A stretch of DNA of 13,520 nucleotides from CAYLZN01 sp964387935 (GTDB lineage Bacteria; Acidobacteriota; Vicinamibacteria; Vicinamibacterales; JAFNAJ01). Positions 6,163 through 13,520 of this stretch are shown piece by piece (within the stretch, counting starts at the first letter, position 1; each line of letters begins with the position of its first letter). The stretch is from assembly GCA_964387935.1 (NCBI GenBank), contig CAYLZN010000133.1, forward strand, positions 1 through 13,520, in the 5' to 3' direction. Both the position numbers and the translations under genes were made by a program. The notes below the pieces were generated by a model. The model did no database searches and was not told where the DNA came from. It worked only from the letters and a program-made list of their open reading frames with translations.

Positions 6163-8711
6163 GCCACGCTTTTGAGACCTCGGCGGTGGCCAGGCCCGCG
6201 GCGACGCGCGCGGACCGGACGTCCGCGGCCTGCGCGCACTGCGGCCTCCCGGTCCCGTCGAGTCTCGTGCGCCCGGGCGACGCGGCGCAGTTCTGCTGCA
6301 ACGGCTGCAGGCAGGTCCACACGCTCGTCCGGGAGTGGGGCTTCGACCAGTACTACCGCCTGGTGGATCGACAGCAGGGCGTGCTCGAGCCGGCCCGCGT
6401 CACCGGCCGCAGCTTCGACGATCTCGACGACGAGCGCGTGCAGGCCGAGGCGACCGAGAAGATCAGGGCCGACCTGCGGTGCACGCGGTTGTATCTCGAA
6501 GGCGTGCACTGCGCGGCGTGCGTCTGGCTCGTGGAGAAGCTGCCGGCCGTGCTCCACGGCGTGGACGAGGTCCGGTTGAACGTCGGCACCGCGGTGGCCG
6601 AGGTCACGTGGCGGCCCGCCCACACGCGCCTATCCAGTGTCGCCCGCGCCCTGGATCGCCTGGGGTACACCCCTCATCTCCACCGGGCCTCGCGCGTGCA
6701 GGAGGCACGACGCCTGGAGGACCGCGCCGCGCTGACCCGCCTCGGCGTGGCCACGGCCTGCGCGATGAACCTGATGTTCCTGCACGGGGCACTCTACGCG
6801 GGCGAATACTCCGGCATGGCGTCGGCCTACGAGCACTTTCTCCGGTGGCTGTCGTTCGCCGTGTCGCTGCCGGTCATCGCCTTCTCGGCGCGCCCGTTCT
6901 TCCAGACCGCGATGGCTGGCCTGCGGGCGCGCATCGTGCACATCGATCTGCCAGTGGCCCTCGCGCTGTCGGTGGCGTTTGCCGCGAGCGCCTGGAACAC
7001 CGTCCGCGGCACCGGGCCTCTCTGGTTCGACTCGCTGGCCATGCTGGTGGCCGCGCTCCTTGGCGCGCGGCAGGTGCAGCGGAGCGCGCAGCGCGCCGCG
7101 CTCGAACGCGCCGACAGCCTGCGAGGGGTGGCGTTCCTCGAGTTCGCGCGCCGCGTCACGGGAGGCGGCCCCGATGCGCCGACCGTCGAGGTGCCGCTGA
7201 CGGCGCTCGCGCCAGGCGACCAGGTCGACGTGCGGTCCGGAGAACTCGTGCCGGTCGACGGCATCGTGCTCTCGGGCCGATCGACGATCGACAACGCCGT
7301 GCTCACGGGCGAGGCGCAGCCCGTGCTCGTGCAGGAAGGCGACGCGGTCAGCGCCGGGTCGACCAACCTGGGCGCGCGCCTGATCGTCCGCGTTGACGCA
7401 GCCGGCGAGAAGACGCGCGTCGGGGCCCTGCTCGCCCTGGTCCAGGAGGCGCTGTCGCGCAAGCCCGCGCTGCTGCAGACCACCGATGTCGTCGCCCGTC
7501 GTTTCGTCCAGGTGCTGCTGGTCGTCGCCGCGGGCGTGGGACTGGCCTGTCTGCACCTGGGGCCCGCGGTCGCGCTCGAGCGCGTCGTTGCGCTGCTGGT
7601 GGTGGCCTGTCCGTGCGCCGTAGGTCTGTCGGTGCCGCTGGCGATGTCCGTGGCCCTGATGCGTGCGGCCCGCGCCGGCGTCTTCATCAAGAATCCCGAC
7701 GCGCTCGAGCGGCTCCGACAGGTCGACACGGTGCTCCTCGACAAGACGGGCACGCTCACCGAAGGTCGGGCCACGGTGGCCCGCTGGCATGGTGACGACG
7801 TCGCGCTCCGCTTCGCCCGCGCGCTGGAACAGCAGTCGTCGCACGCGGTGGCGCGTGCCTTCCAGCACTCCGCGCCGCGCGCCATGCGGGTCGTGCGATC
7901 GGTCGAGCGCGTGGTCGAAGCGCCGGGGCTCGGGATCTCCGGCCGGCTTGACGGCCATGACGTCGTCGTCGGGAACCAGCCGCACGTCGAGGCGGCAGGC
8001 GCATCCCTGCCGGCGGAGGTCGAAGGCTGGGCGCGATCGCTCGCCGAGGAGGGCCTCAGCCCCGTGTTCGTCGCGATCGATGGCCGTGTCGCCGGAGTGG
8101 CCGGGATCGGCGACGGCCTGAGGCCCGACGCGCGGTGGACCGTGGCCGCCCTGCGCGCGCGCGGCGTGCACGTCCGCATCCTCTCCGGCGACCACCCCGA
8201 CGTGGTGAACAGGATCGGCGTGGAGCTGGGGCTGCGGGCCGAGGATGTCCTCGGTGGGCTGACCCCGGAGGCCAAGAGAGCGGTCGTGGCCGACCTCGTC
8301 GCGCGGCCCGACCGCTCAGGCGGCGTCGTGATGGTGGGTGACGGGGTGAACGATGCGGCGGCGCTCGCGCTGGCGGACGTCGGCATTGCCGTCCACGGGG
8401 GCACGGGCGCGACCATCGTCGCGGCGGACATCGTCCTCACGCGGGACGGGGTGGCACCGCTGCTCGACATCCTCGACGGCGCGCGTCGGCTGCGCGGGGT
8501 CGTTCGCCGCAATCTCGCCTTCTCCCTCGTCTACAACGTGATGGCGTCAGGGCTGGCGCTCACCGGGATGGTGGGACCGCTGCTGGCGGCCGTCCTGATG
8601 CCGGTGTCTTCGCTCACGGTCGTCCTGTCGTCGGCCTTCACGCGGACGTTCGCGATCGCCGCCGTGCGGCGTGCTCCCGGACCGGTGGCTCCGTCAGAGA
8701 GGCAGGCCTGA
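6159..8711 (+). CDS. ccoI: CcoI (FixI) copper-exporting P-type ATPase for cbb3 maturation
   Basis: An 850-residue P1B-type ATPase that moves copper across the inner membrane for the CuB centre of cbb3. Domains in order: an N-terminal metal-binding region with CAHC (25-28) and FCCNGC (45-50), typical of the CcoI subgroup; a heavy-metal-associated domain with GVHCAAC (116-121); membrane helices at about 190-212, 230-247, 262-280 and 287-303; an actuator domain with TGE (383-385); the transport motif CPC (484-486); phosphorylation motif DKTGT (528-532, Asp528); nucleotide-binding domain; the hinge motif GDGVND (727-732); and two C-terminal helices (about 786-824). The nucleotide-domain motif usually reading SxHP reads SSHAVARA (560-567), so the His is kept but the Pro is Ala. 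GTG 6159 overlaps the ccoH stop by 4 bases. No ATG alternative lies nearby in frame. Confidence 0.96.
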   Translation: MSHAFETSAVARPAATRADRTSAACAHCGLPVPSSLVRPGDAAQFCCNGCRQVHTLVREWGFDQYYRLVDRQQGVLEPARVTGRSFDDLDDERVQAEATEKIRADLRCTRLYLEGVHCAACVWLVEKLPAVLHGVDEVRLNVGTAVAEVTWRPAHTRLSSVARALDRLGYTPHLHRASRVQEARRLEDRAALTRLGVATACAMNLMFLHGALYAGEYSGMASAYEHFLRWLSFAVSLPVIAFSARPFFQTAMAGLRARIVHIDLPVALALSVAFAASAWNTVRGTGPLWFDSLAMLVAALLGARQVQRSAQRAALERADSLRGVAFLEFARRVTGGGPDAPTVEVPLTALAPGDQVDVRSGELVPVDGIVLSGRSTIDNAVLTGEAQPVLVQEGDAVSAGSTNLGARLIVRVDAAGEKTRVGALLALVQEALSRKPALLQTTDVVARRFVQVLLVVAAGVGLACLHLGPAVALERVVALLVVACPCAVGLSVPLAMSVALMRAARAGVFIKNPDALERLRQVDTVLLDKTGTLTEGRATVARWHGDDVALRFARALEQQSSHAVARAFQHSAPRAMRVVRSVERVVEAPGLGISGRLDGHDVVVGNQPHVEAAGASLPAEVEGWARSLAEEGLSPVFVAIDGRVAGVAGIGDGLRPDARWTVAALRARGVHVRILSGDHPDVVNRIGVELGLRAEDVLGGLTPEAKRAVVADLVARPDRSGGVVMVGDGVNDAAALALADVGIAVHGGTGATIVAADIVLTRDGVAPLLDILDGARRLRGVVRRNLAFSLVYNVMASGLALTGMVGPLLAAVLMPVSSLTVVLSSAFTRTFAIAAVRRAPGPVAPSERQA

Positions 8712-8712
8712 C

Positions 8713-8928
8713 GTGGAGACGATCTTCGTCCTGCTGCCGCTGGCACTGCTCATCGCGGCGATTGCCGTGGGCCTGTTCATCTGGGCCGCGCGCACCGGTC
8801 AGTTCGACGACCTGGACACGCCGGCCGTGAGGATTCTGTTCGACGACGAGGAGCCGCGCACACCGGCGGCCCGCGTCCCGCAGGCCGCGAAGACGAACGC
8901 CGATCCGACAAGGAGGGTTCCCGAATGA
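8713..8928 (+). CDS. ccoS: CcoS small cbb3 maturation protein
   Basis: A 71-residue protein with one transmembrane helix (about 3-25) and the CcoS signature FIWAARTGQFDDLDTPAVR (22-40), followed by ILFDD. CcoS is required for insertion of haem b and copper cofactors into CcoN. The tail after residue 46 is a variable hydrophilic extension. GTG 8713 follows the ccoI stop by one base, with GAGAGG (8697-8702) upstream. Its stop overlaps the actA start (ATGA), which joins the oxidase maturation genes directly to the ACIII genes. Confidence 0.93.
   Translation: METIFVLLPLALLIAAIAVGLFIWAARTGQFDDLDTPAVRILFDDEEPRTPAARVPQAAKTNADPTRRVPE
8911..8916 (+). promoter_or_regulatory. strong ribosome-binding site of actA, inside ccoS
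   Basis: AGGAGG lies 8 bases before the ATG at 8925 and within the end of ccoS. It is the most complete Shine-Dalgarno sequence seen before any gene in the window. It supports the ATG at 8925 and suggests that the pentahaem cytochrome is translated strongly and independently of ccoS. Confidence 0.75.
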
Positions 8929-9548
8929 ACGGCAGGAACAAGCACGTCCGCCTCATCGCGCTGCTGGTGGCGCTGGCGGCGACGGGCTCCCTCGCGTACG
9001 CGTTGAGCAACGCGCGCAAGGGCTACGAGCCGCGCCAGCCGATTCTGTTCCGGCACACGCGCATGGCGGGGGCCCCGGTCTGGCAGACCAACGAGAAAGG
9101 CGAGCAGGTCAACGTCGGAGGCTTCGGCATTCCGTGCGTCTACTGCCACACCATGCCGTTCAAGGGGCGACACTCCACCGTCCCGTCGACGGCCGTCTGC
9201 ATGAACTGTCATACGAACGTCGGCCTGAACAAGGAGTGGGTCCTGAAGATGAAGGACTACTGGGACCGCGGCGAGCCCATTCCATGGGTCAAGGTGCACG
9301 ACCTGCCCGACTTCGTCTACTACGACCACGCGGCGCACGTGAACGCCAGAGACGACCAGGGCCGGTCGCGGCTGCCGCTCGCCGACGAGCAGGGGACGCC
9401 GATGGTCGTCTGCCAGAACTGCCACGGAAAGGTCGAGGAGATGGAGATCGTCTCCGTGCAGCACGCCTTCAACATGCAGTGGTGCCTGGACTGCCACAGG
9501 AAACCCGAGATGAAGACGTCCACCGACTGCGTCGTGTGCCACCGGTGA
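8925..9548 (+). CDS. actA: ActA-like pentahaem cytochrome c of Alternative Complex III
   Basis: A 207-residue multihaem cytochrome with an N-terminal membrane anchor (about 8-26, LIALLVALAATGSLAYAL) that exports it to the periplasm. Five CxxCH sites bind haem c: CVYCH (71-75), CMNCH (92-96), CQNCH (163-167), CLDCH (187-191) and CVVCH (202-206). Segments such as ILFRHTRMAGA and YYDHAAHV supply likely distal His ligands. The last haem site ends one residue before the C-terminus. Five haems and the following actB and actC genes identify ActA of ACIII, a quinol-oxidising complex that replaces bc1. ActA takes electrons from ActB and passes them to a partner cytochrome or oxidase. It begins in a 4-base overlap with ccoS. 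Confidence 0.94.
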   Translation: MNGRNKHVRLIALLVALAATGSLAYALSNARKGYEPRQPILFRHTRMAGAPVWQTNEKGEQVNVGGFGIPCVYCHTMPFKGRHSTVPSTAVCMNCHTNVGLNKEWVLKMKDYWDRGEPIPWVKVHDLPDFVYYDHAAHVNARDDQGRSRLPLADEQGTPMVVCQNCHGKVEEMEIVSVQHAFNMQWCLDCHRKPEMKTSTDCVVCHR

Positions 9549-9553
9549 GGGAG
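9549..9553 (+). promoter_or_regulatory. ribosome-binding site that decides the actB start
   Basis: GGGAG lies directly before ATG 9554 (spacing 0) and 6 bases before ATG 9560. Only the second spacing suits initiation, so 9560 is preferred. The two starts differ by two residues. Confidence 0.55.
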
Positions 9554-9559
9554 ATGACG

Positions 9560-12500
9560 ATGACTCCGAACGAGACCGGCGCGCAGCCGGACGCCCCAGG
9601 CCTGGATCGGCGCGAGTTCCTGCGAGTGAGCAGCACGCTCGCGGCGGCGGGCGCGCTCGCGAGTGCGGGCTGCCAGGTGCCGCAGGAAGCCACGATCCCG
9701 TTCCACGACATGCCGGAAACGCTCGTGGAGGGCGTCGGGCGCGCCCGCTTGTTCCACACGGTTCTCGACGGGTCGCCGGTGCTCGTGAAGACACGCGAGG
9801 GCCGACCAGTACTCGTCACGCCCAGCCCAACCGATACGAGTGGCCGTGGCCTCAGCCTCCGCCATCACGCGGCGTTGATGGACCTGTACGATCCCGACCG
9901 CGCGCGCAGTCCACTCTCGGTCCGCCGCGGCCAGGGGCCACCGGTGGCGGTGAACTGGGCGGCGGTGAGCCGCAGTGTCGCCCCGCGACTGAAGGCGTCG
10001 GGCGTCAGGGCCGTGCTGCTCACTGGACCGGTGAACAGCCCGACGGTGGCGTCAGCGATCGCGGCCCTCACCGCGCAGACGGGCATGAGGCATGTGGTGT
10101 GGTCCCCGCTCGCGTGCGACGCGGCGGCTTCGGCCGGCAAGCAACTGGTAGGCGACGCGCGGCCTGCGCGGCCCCGGCTCGACAAGGCGGCGTTCATCCT
10201 TGGCCTCGGGGCGGAGTTCCTCGACCGGCCCGATGACGGCCTCGAACGCGACTTCGCCGTGCGCCGGTCGCCAGACCAGCCGGATGGCGCGACGATGAGC
10301 CGTTTCGTGCAGCTCGAGGGGCGCCTCACCTTGACCGGGGCCAATGCGGACCGCCGAATCCGGGTGCGCGATTCCCATCTGGCCCGGGTGGCCGCCGCCC
10401 TCGCCCATGAGCTGGTGGTCGGTCGACACCTGGGCCCGCTGGCCGCAGACGCCGACGTGGCGAAGGCGCTGGCGGCCTTCTCGATCGACGCGGTGGCGCC
10501 GCAGGTGGGCATCGACGCCGACACGTTGAAGGCACTCGCCGGCGAACTGGCCTCGGCCAGCGGCAAGGCGGTCGTGGTGGCTGGCGGCTCAGCGAGCACG
10601 TCGCCCTGGGGATTCGCCATCGAGACGGCGGCCCTGCTGATCAACGTGTCGCTCGGGGCCTTCGCGGCGGGCCTGTTCGAGGACGTGGCGTCCGCCGACC
10701 CACCTGCTGGGGGAGCGGGCGAGCTCGCCACGCTCGCAGCCGAGATGCTCGCGGGCGATGTGGAGGTGTTGATCGTGGCCGGCGCGAACCCGGCCTACGA
10801 CGCTCCCGCGTCGATGAAGGTCTCGGAGGCGCTCGGCAAGGTGTCGTTCGTCGTGTCGCTCAACGACCGGCTCGACGAGACGACGCAGTTCGCGGATGTG
10901 CTGGCCCCGGCCAGTCACCCGTTCGAGTGCTGGTCCGACGCGCACCTGCCCAGAGGCCGCGTGGCCATTCAGCAGCCGGTGATCCAGCCGCTGTGGGAGA
11001 CGCGTGGGCTGCTCGACGTGCTCGTGGAGTGGGCCGCGGCCAACGGAGATGCGACGGCCACTGCGGCCGTGACGGCGGCCGTCGCGTCGGCGGCGAAGCC
11101 GGCTGCGCCGGCGGCGGCCGCACCCATGCCGAGCACGAGCCTGGCGTGGCACTACCTCAGGGCCGCCTGGGGGAACCGCCTCGGGCTGGATCCCTCCGCG
11201 GCGGCGTTCGAGTCCTCGTGGAACGAGGTGCTGCGGGTGGGATCGTGGCAGGGGGCTGCGCCCGTCCAGGCTGTCCGTGCCGTCGCGCCGGCGGCGCTGA
11301 CGGCGCTGGCCGCCATTCCACCTGTCGACGCGGCCGGCCTCGAACTGCAGCTGTACCCGCACTTCGCGCTGGCGGACGGGCGCAGTGGCAACAACGGGTG
11401 GTTACTCGAGTTTCCGGACCCCATCACCCGTCTCTCCTGGGGCGGCGCCCTCTCGATCGCGCCGCGCCGCTTCGACGAGATGCAGCTCACCAACGGCGAT
11501 CTCGTCGAGGTCGACGCGGGCCACGCGAAGCTCGTCGCGCCGGCGTACCGCCATGCCGGCATGCACCACGACCAGGTCGCGCTGCCGCTCGGCCTCGGCC
11601 GGACGGCCTGCGGGGCGATCGGCGCCGGTGTGGGCCCCAACGCGTTCCCCCTTCGGCTCGTGGCGGACGGGCGCCTGGTGTCCGCGGGCCTGCCCGTGAC
11701 GATTCGCAAGGCTGGCGGGAGCGAGCCGCTGCCGTTCGCGCAGGGTTCGGACGTCATCGACCGCGACCGACGGCCCCTCGTGCCGACCACCACGCTCACG
11801 GCCTACGAGAAGGACAACAGGGCGGGGACCGAGCAGCAGCAGGGCGGGCCGTCAGCCTGGCCCGGGCACGAGTACCCCAACGCCCGCTGGGCGATGGCCA
11901 TCGACCTGAGCCAGTGCACCGGCTGCGGCAAGTGCGTCATCGGCTGCCAGGCCGAGAACAACGTCCCGGTGGTGGGCCGGCACGGCATGCTCGATGGGCG
12001 CGAGATGTCCTGGATGCGGATCGATCGCTACTACGACGCGCCCACGAAGGAGGGCGGCTGGGACGCCGAGGTCTGGGATGGCCCGCTCGAGGTGGTCGAG
12101 GAGCCGCAGACGCTCTTCGAACCGATGCTGTGCCAGCACTGCGAGCAGGCGCCGTGCGAGAGCGTGTGCCCGTTCGTGGCGACGGTGCGCAGCCAGGACG
12201 GGTTGAATCAGCAGGTCTACAACCGGTGCGTTGGCACGCGGTACTGCGCCAACAACTGCCCGTTCAAGGTGCGGCGCTTCAACTTCTGGGAGTACAGCAA
12301 GGCGCAGGAGAGCGCCTTCATGCGGTGGCTCGTGCCGCGCATCGAGCAGAACGCGAACCTGAACGCCCGGGTGCCCATGCAGATGAAGAACAACCCGGAA
12401 GTCACCGTACGGAGCCGCGGGGTGATGGAGAAGTGCTCGTTCTGCCTCCAGCGGATCCGCGCGGCCACGTCGGAAGCCACCCGCACGGGTCAGCAGAAGG

Positions 12501-12700
12501 ACCACTACCCGGACGGGGCGGTGGTGCCGGCCTGCATGGAGGCCTGTCCCGCCGGCGCCATCACGTTCGGCGACGTGAACAATGCCGGCTCGAGGGTGGC
12601 CGCGCTGGCCGCGCACCCGCGCGCCATGAAGCTCCTCGACGCCCTGGGCGTCAAGCCGTCCATCTCCTACCTGACGAAGGTGCGCAATGACAAGGCATGA
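9560..12700 (+). CDS. actB: ActB-like molybdopterin-oxidoreductase/Fe-S fusion subunit of Alternative Complex III
   Basis: A 1046-residue protein exported to the periplasm. The N-terminus has a Tat-type signal, DRREFLRVSS (16-25), then a hydrophobic stretch and Cys38 in ASAGC, which might be a non-ideal lipobox. Residues about 50-720 resemble the molybdopterin oxidoreductase fold but lack the N-terminal Fe-S cysteines. In known ACIII this part carries no molybdenum cofactor. Residues about 770-1046 are a PsrB/DmsB-like Fe-S domain: CTGCGKCVIGC (786-796), CQHCEQAPCESVC (858-870), CVGTRYCANNC (890-900) and CSFC (959-962) with CMEAC (992-996). Thr893 in place of Cys is usual in ActB and fits three [4Fe-4S] plus one [3Fe-4S]. 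It passes electrons from quinol oxidised at ActC to ActA. An alanine-rich linker (about 491-522) lies inside the large domain. Its end overlaps actC by 14 bases. Confidence 0.95.
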   Translation: MTPNETGAQPDAPGLDRREFLRVSSTLAAAGALASAGCQVPQEATIPFHDMPETLVEGVGRARLFHTVLDGSPVLVKTREGRPVLVTPSPTDTSGRGLSLRHHAALMDLYDPDRARSPLSVRRGQGPPVAVNWAAVSRSVAPRLKASGVRAVLLTGPVNSPTVASAIAALTAQTGMRHVVWSPLACDAAASAGKQLVGDARPARPRLDKAAFILGLGAEFLDRPDDGLERDFAVRRSPDQPDGATMSRFVQLEGRLTLTGANADRRIRVRDSHLARVAAALAHELVVGRHLGPLAADADVAKALAAFSIDAVAPQVGIDADTLKALAGELASASGKAVVVAGGSASTSPWGFAIETAALLINVSLGAFAAGLFEDVASADPPAGGAGELATLAAEMLAGDVEVLIVAGANPAYDAPASMKVSEALGKVSFVVSLNDRLDETTQFADVLAPASHPFECWSDAHLPRGRVAIQQPVIQPLWETRGLLDVLVEWAAANGDATATAAVTAAVASAAKPAAPAAAAPMPSTSLAWHYLRAAWGNRLGLDPSAAAFESSWNEVLRVGSWQGAAPVQAVRAVAPAALTALAAIPPVDAAGLELQLYPHFALADGRSGNNGWLLEFPDPITRLSWGGALSIAPRRFDEMQLTNGDLVEVDAGHAKLVAPAYRHAGMHHDQVALPLGLGRTACGAIGAGVGPNAFPLRLVADGRLVSAGLPVTIRKAGGSEPLPFAQGSDVIDRDRRPLVPTTTLTAYEKDNRAGTEQQQGGPSAWPGHEYPNARWAMAIDLSQCTGCGKCVIGCQAENNVPVVGRHGMLDGREMSWMRIDRYYDAPTKEGGWDAEVWDGPLEVVEEPQTLFEPMLCQHCEQAPCESVCPFVATVRSQDGLNQQVYNRCVGTRYCANNCPFKVRRFNFWEYSKAQESAFMRWLVPRIEQNANLNARVPMQMKNNPEVTVRSRGVMEKCSFCLQRIRAATSEATRTGQQKDHYPDGAVVPACMEACPAGAITFGDVNNAGSRVAALAAHPRAMKLLDALGVKPSISYLTKVRNDKA

Positions 12701-13520
12701 GGCAAGTCCCTATGCCACGGTCATGGACGACAGCCAGCTCACCGGCCGGCCCATCGTCCTCGCCGGGGCCGGTCCCTACGGGGGTGACCTCGAGATTCCC
12801 GAACCGCTGGTCACCGGCGGGAAGAAGTGGGTGGACGTCGACCGGGACATCTGCATGCACGCCGAGCAGTTCCCCACGAAGAAGTGGTGGATGGCGTTCG
12901 GCGTCGCGCTCGCGTTTCTCGGGCTGCTGGTGTTCGGCCTGATCACGCTCTTCTACGCGGGCATGGGCATCGCCGGCGTGAACCACCCGGTCGGGTGGGG
13001 CTCCTTCATCATCAACTTCGTGTTCTGGATCGGCATCGGGCATGCGGGCACGCTGATCTCGGCGGTCCTGTACCTGTTCCGCCAGCAGTGGCGGACCGGG
13101 ATCAACCGGGCCGCAGAGGCGATGACGCTGTTTGCCGTCGCCTGCGCGGGCATCTTCCCGATCATCCACCTGGGGCGGGCGTGGTTCGCGTACTGGCTGG
13201 TCCCGTATCCGAACGCGCGCGGGCCGCTCTGGGTGAACTTCAACTCGCCGCTCGCGTGGGACATCTTCGCGATCTCCACCTACGGCCTGGTTTCGCTCGC
13301 GTTCTGGTACATGGGCCTGCTCCCGGACCTGGCGACGGTGCGGGATCGGGCGACGCACCCCTGGCGCAAGAAGCTGTACAACGCGATGAGCTTCGGCTGG
13401 ACCGGATCGCACCGGGCGTGGCGGCACTACGAGTCGGCCTACATGATCCTCGCCGCGCTCGCGACGCCGCTCGTCTTCTCGGTCCACACGATCGTGTCGT
13501 TCGACTTCGCCACCTCGGTG
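12687..13520 (+). CDS. actC: ActC-like NrfD-family membrane subunit of Alternative Complex III, cut by window edge
   Basis: The first 278 residues of a polytopic membrane protein, still open at the right edge. Family members are about 450-500 residues, so roughly 40 percent is missing. After a hydrophilic N-terminus (about 1-66) come helices at about 67-92, 104-131, 143-162, 190-212 and 250-271. Conserved elements include GIGHAGTLISAVLYLFRQQW (117-136), IIHLGRAW (159-166) and HTIVSFDFA (267-275), typical of the NrfD-like quinol-binding subunits of ACIII. It probably oxidises quinol at the periplasmic side and hands electrons to the ActB clusters. ATG 12687 has AAGG (12677-12680) six bases upstream and lies within the actB end. 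ATG 12723 is a less favoured alternative. The gene order predicts further act genes to the right. Confidence 0.93.
   Translation, partial: MTRHEASPYATVMDDSQLTGRPIVLAGAGPYGGDLEIPEPLVTGGKKWVDVDRDICMHAEQFPTKKWWMAFGVALAFLGLLVFGLITLFYAGMGIAGVNHPVGWGSFIINFVFWIGIGHAGTLISAVLYLFRQQWRTGINRAAEAMTLFAVACAGIFPIIHLGRAWFAYWLVPYPNARGPLWVNFNSPLAWDIFAISTYGLVSLAFWYMGLLPDLATVRDRATHPWRKKLYNAMSFGWTGSHRAWRHYESAYMILAALATPLVFSVHTIVSFDFATSV

Noticed and set aside
12227..12259. The third cluster motif of ActB, CVGTRYCANNC, has Thr where a Cys might be expected.
   Set aside because: This substitution is usual in the ActB/PsrB-like family and agrees with its known [3Fe-4S] cluster, so it is not a defect.
1..13520. tRNA, rRNA, CRISPR arrays, insertion sequences, phage attachment sites or a defence system.
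   Set aside because: No cloverleaf, regularly spaced repeats, transposase-like protein or terminal repeats were seen. The coding content is a respiratory operon with its regulators.

Overview
The window is GC-rich, densely packed bacterial DNA. It carries a respiratory gene block running left to right, with two transcription-regulator genes at its left end. No RNA gene, mobile element or CRISPR array was seen. A cbb3 oxidase with fused CcoN-CcoO, next to an Alternative Complex III (ACIII) cluster, in DNA of this base composition suggests a GC-rich aerobic or microaerobic bacterium such as an Acidobacteriota member. That placement is inference from gene content, not shown by the sequence.

Left part (1-611): an ArsR/SmtB-type winged-helix regulator is transcribed leftward and cut by the window edge. 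It has a good sigma70-like promoter that predicts a leaderless GTG-start transcript, and an inverted repeat lies across the -10. A 332-base divergent region follows, with a GC-rich inverted repeat and a weak candidate rightward promoter.

Middle part (612-8928): an Rrf2-family regulator with three clustered cysteines (likely Fe-S or redox/NO sensing) overlaps the first oxidase gene by 4 bases. Then come ccoNO (catalytic subunit fused to the monohaem cytochrome subunit), ccoQ, a short ccoP with only one haem-c site, and the assembly genes ccoG, ccoH, ccoI and ccoS. These mature cbb3 by copper delivery and redox or assembly functions. Most neighbouring genes overlap by 4 bases or lie within a few bases, and no terminator is visible, so this looks like one operon.

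Right part (8925-13520): without any gap, ccoS overlaps actA (pentahaem cytochrome c). actB (large periplasmic molybdopterin-oxidoreductase-like plus Fe-S protein) and actC (NrfD-like membrane subunit, cut by the right edge) follow. These are the first genes of ACIII, a quinol:cytochrome c/oxidase electron-transfer complex that replaces bc1.

Together the genes would form a full quinol-to-oxygen branch: ACIII oxidises quinol and passes electrons to a cbb3 oxidase. The regulator sits at the head of the operon. The main oddities are the single-haem CcoP beside a CcoNO fusion, a CcoG lacking one expected cluster cysteine, a REP-like hairpin and repeat inside the 3' end of ccoQ, and the physical joining of cbb3, its assembly factors and ACIII in one transcription unit. 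The families themselves are known. What is unusual is their combination and these details.
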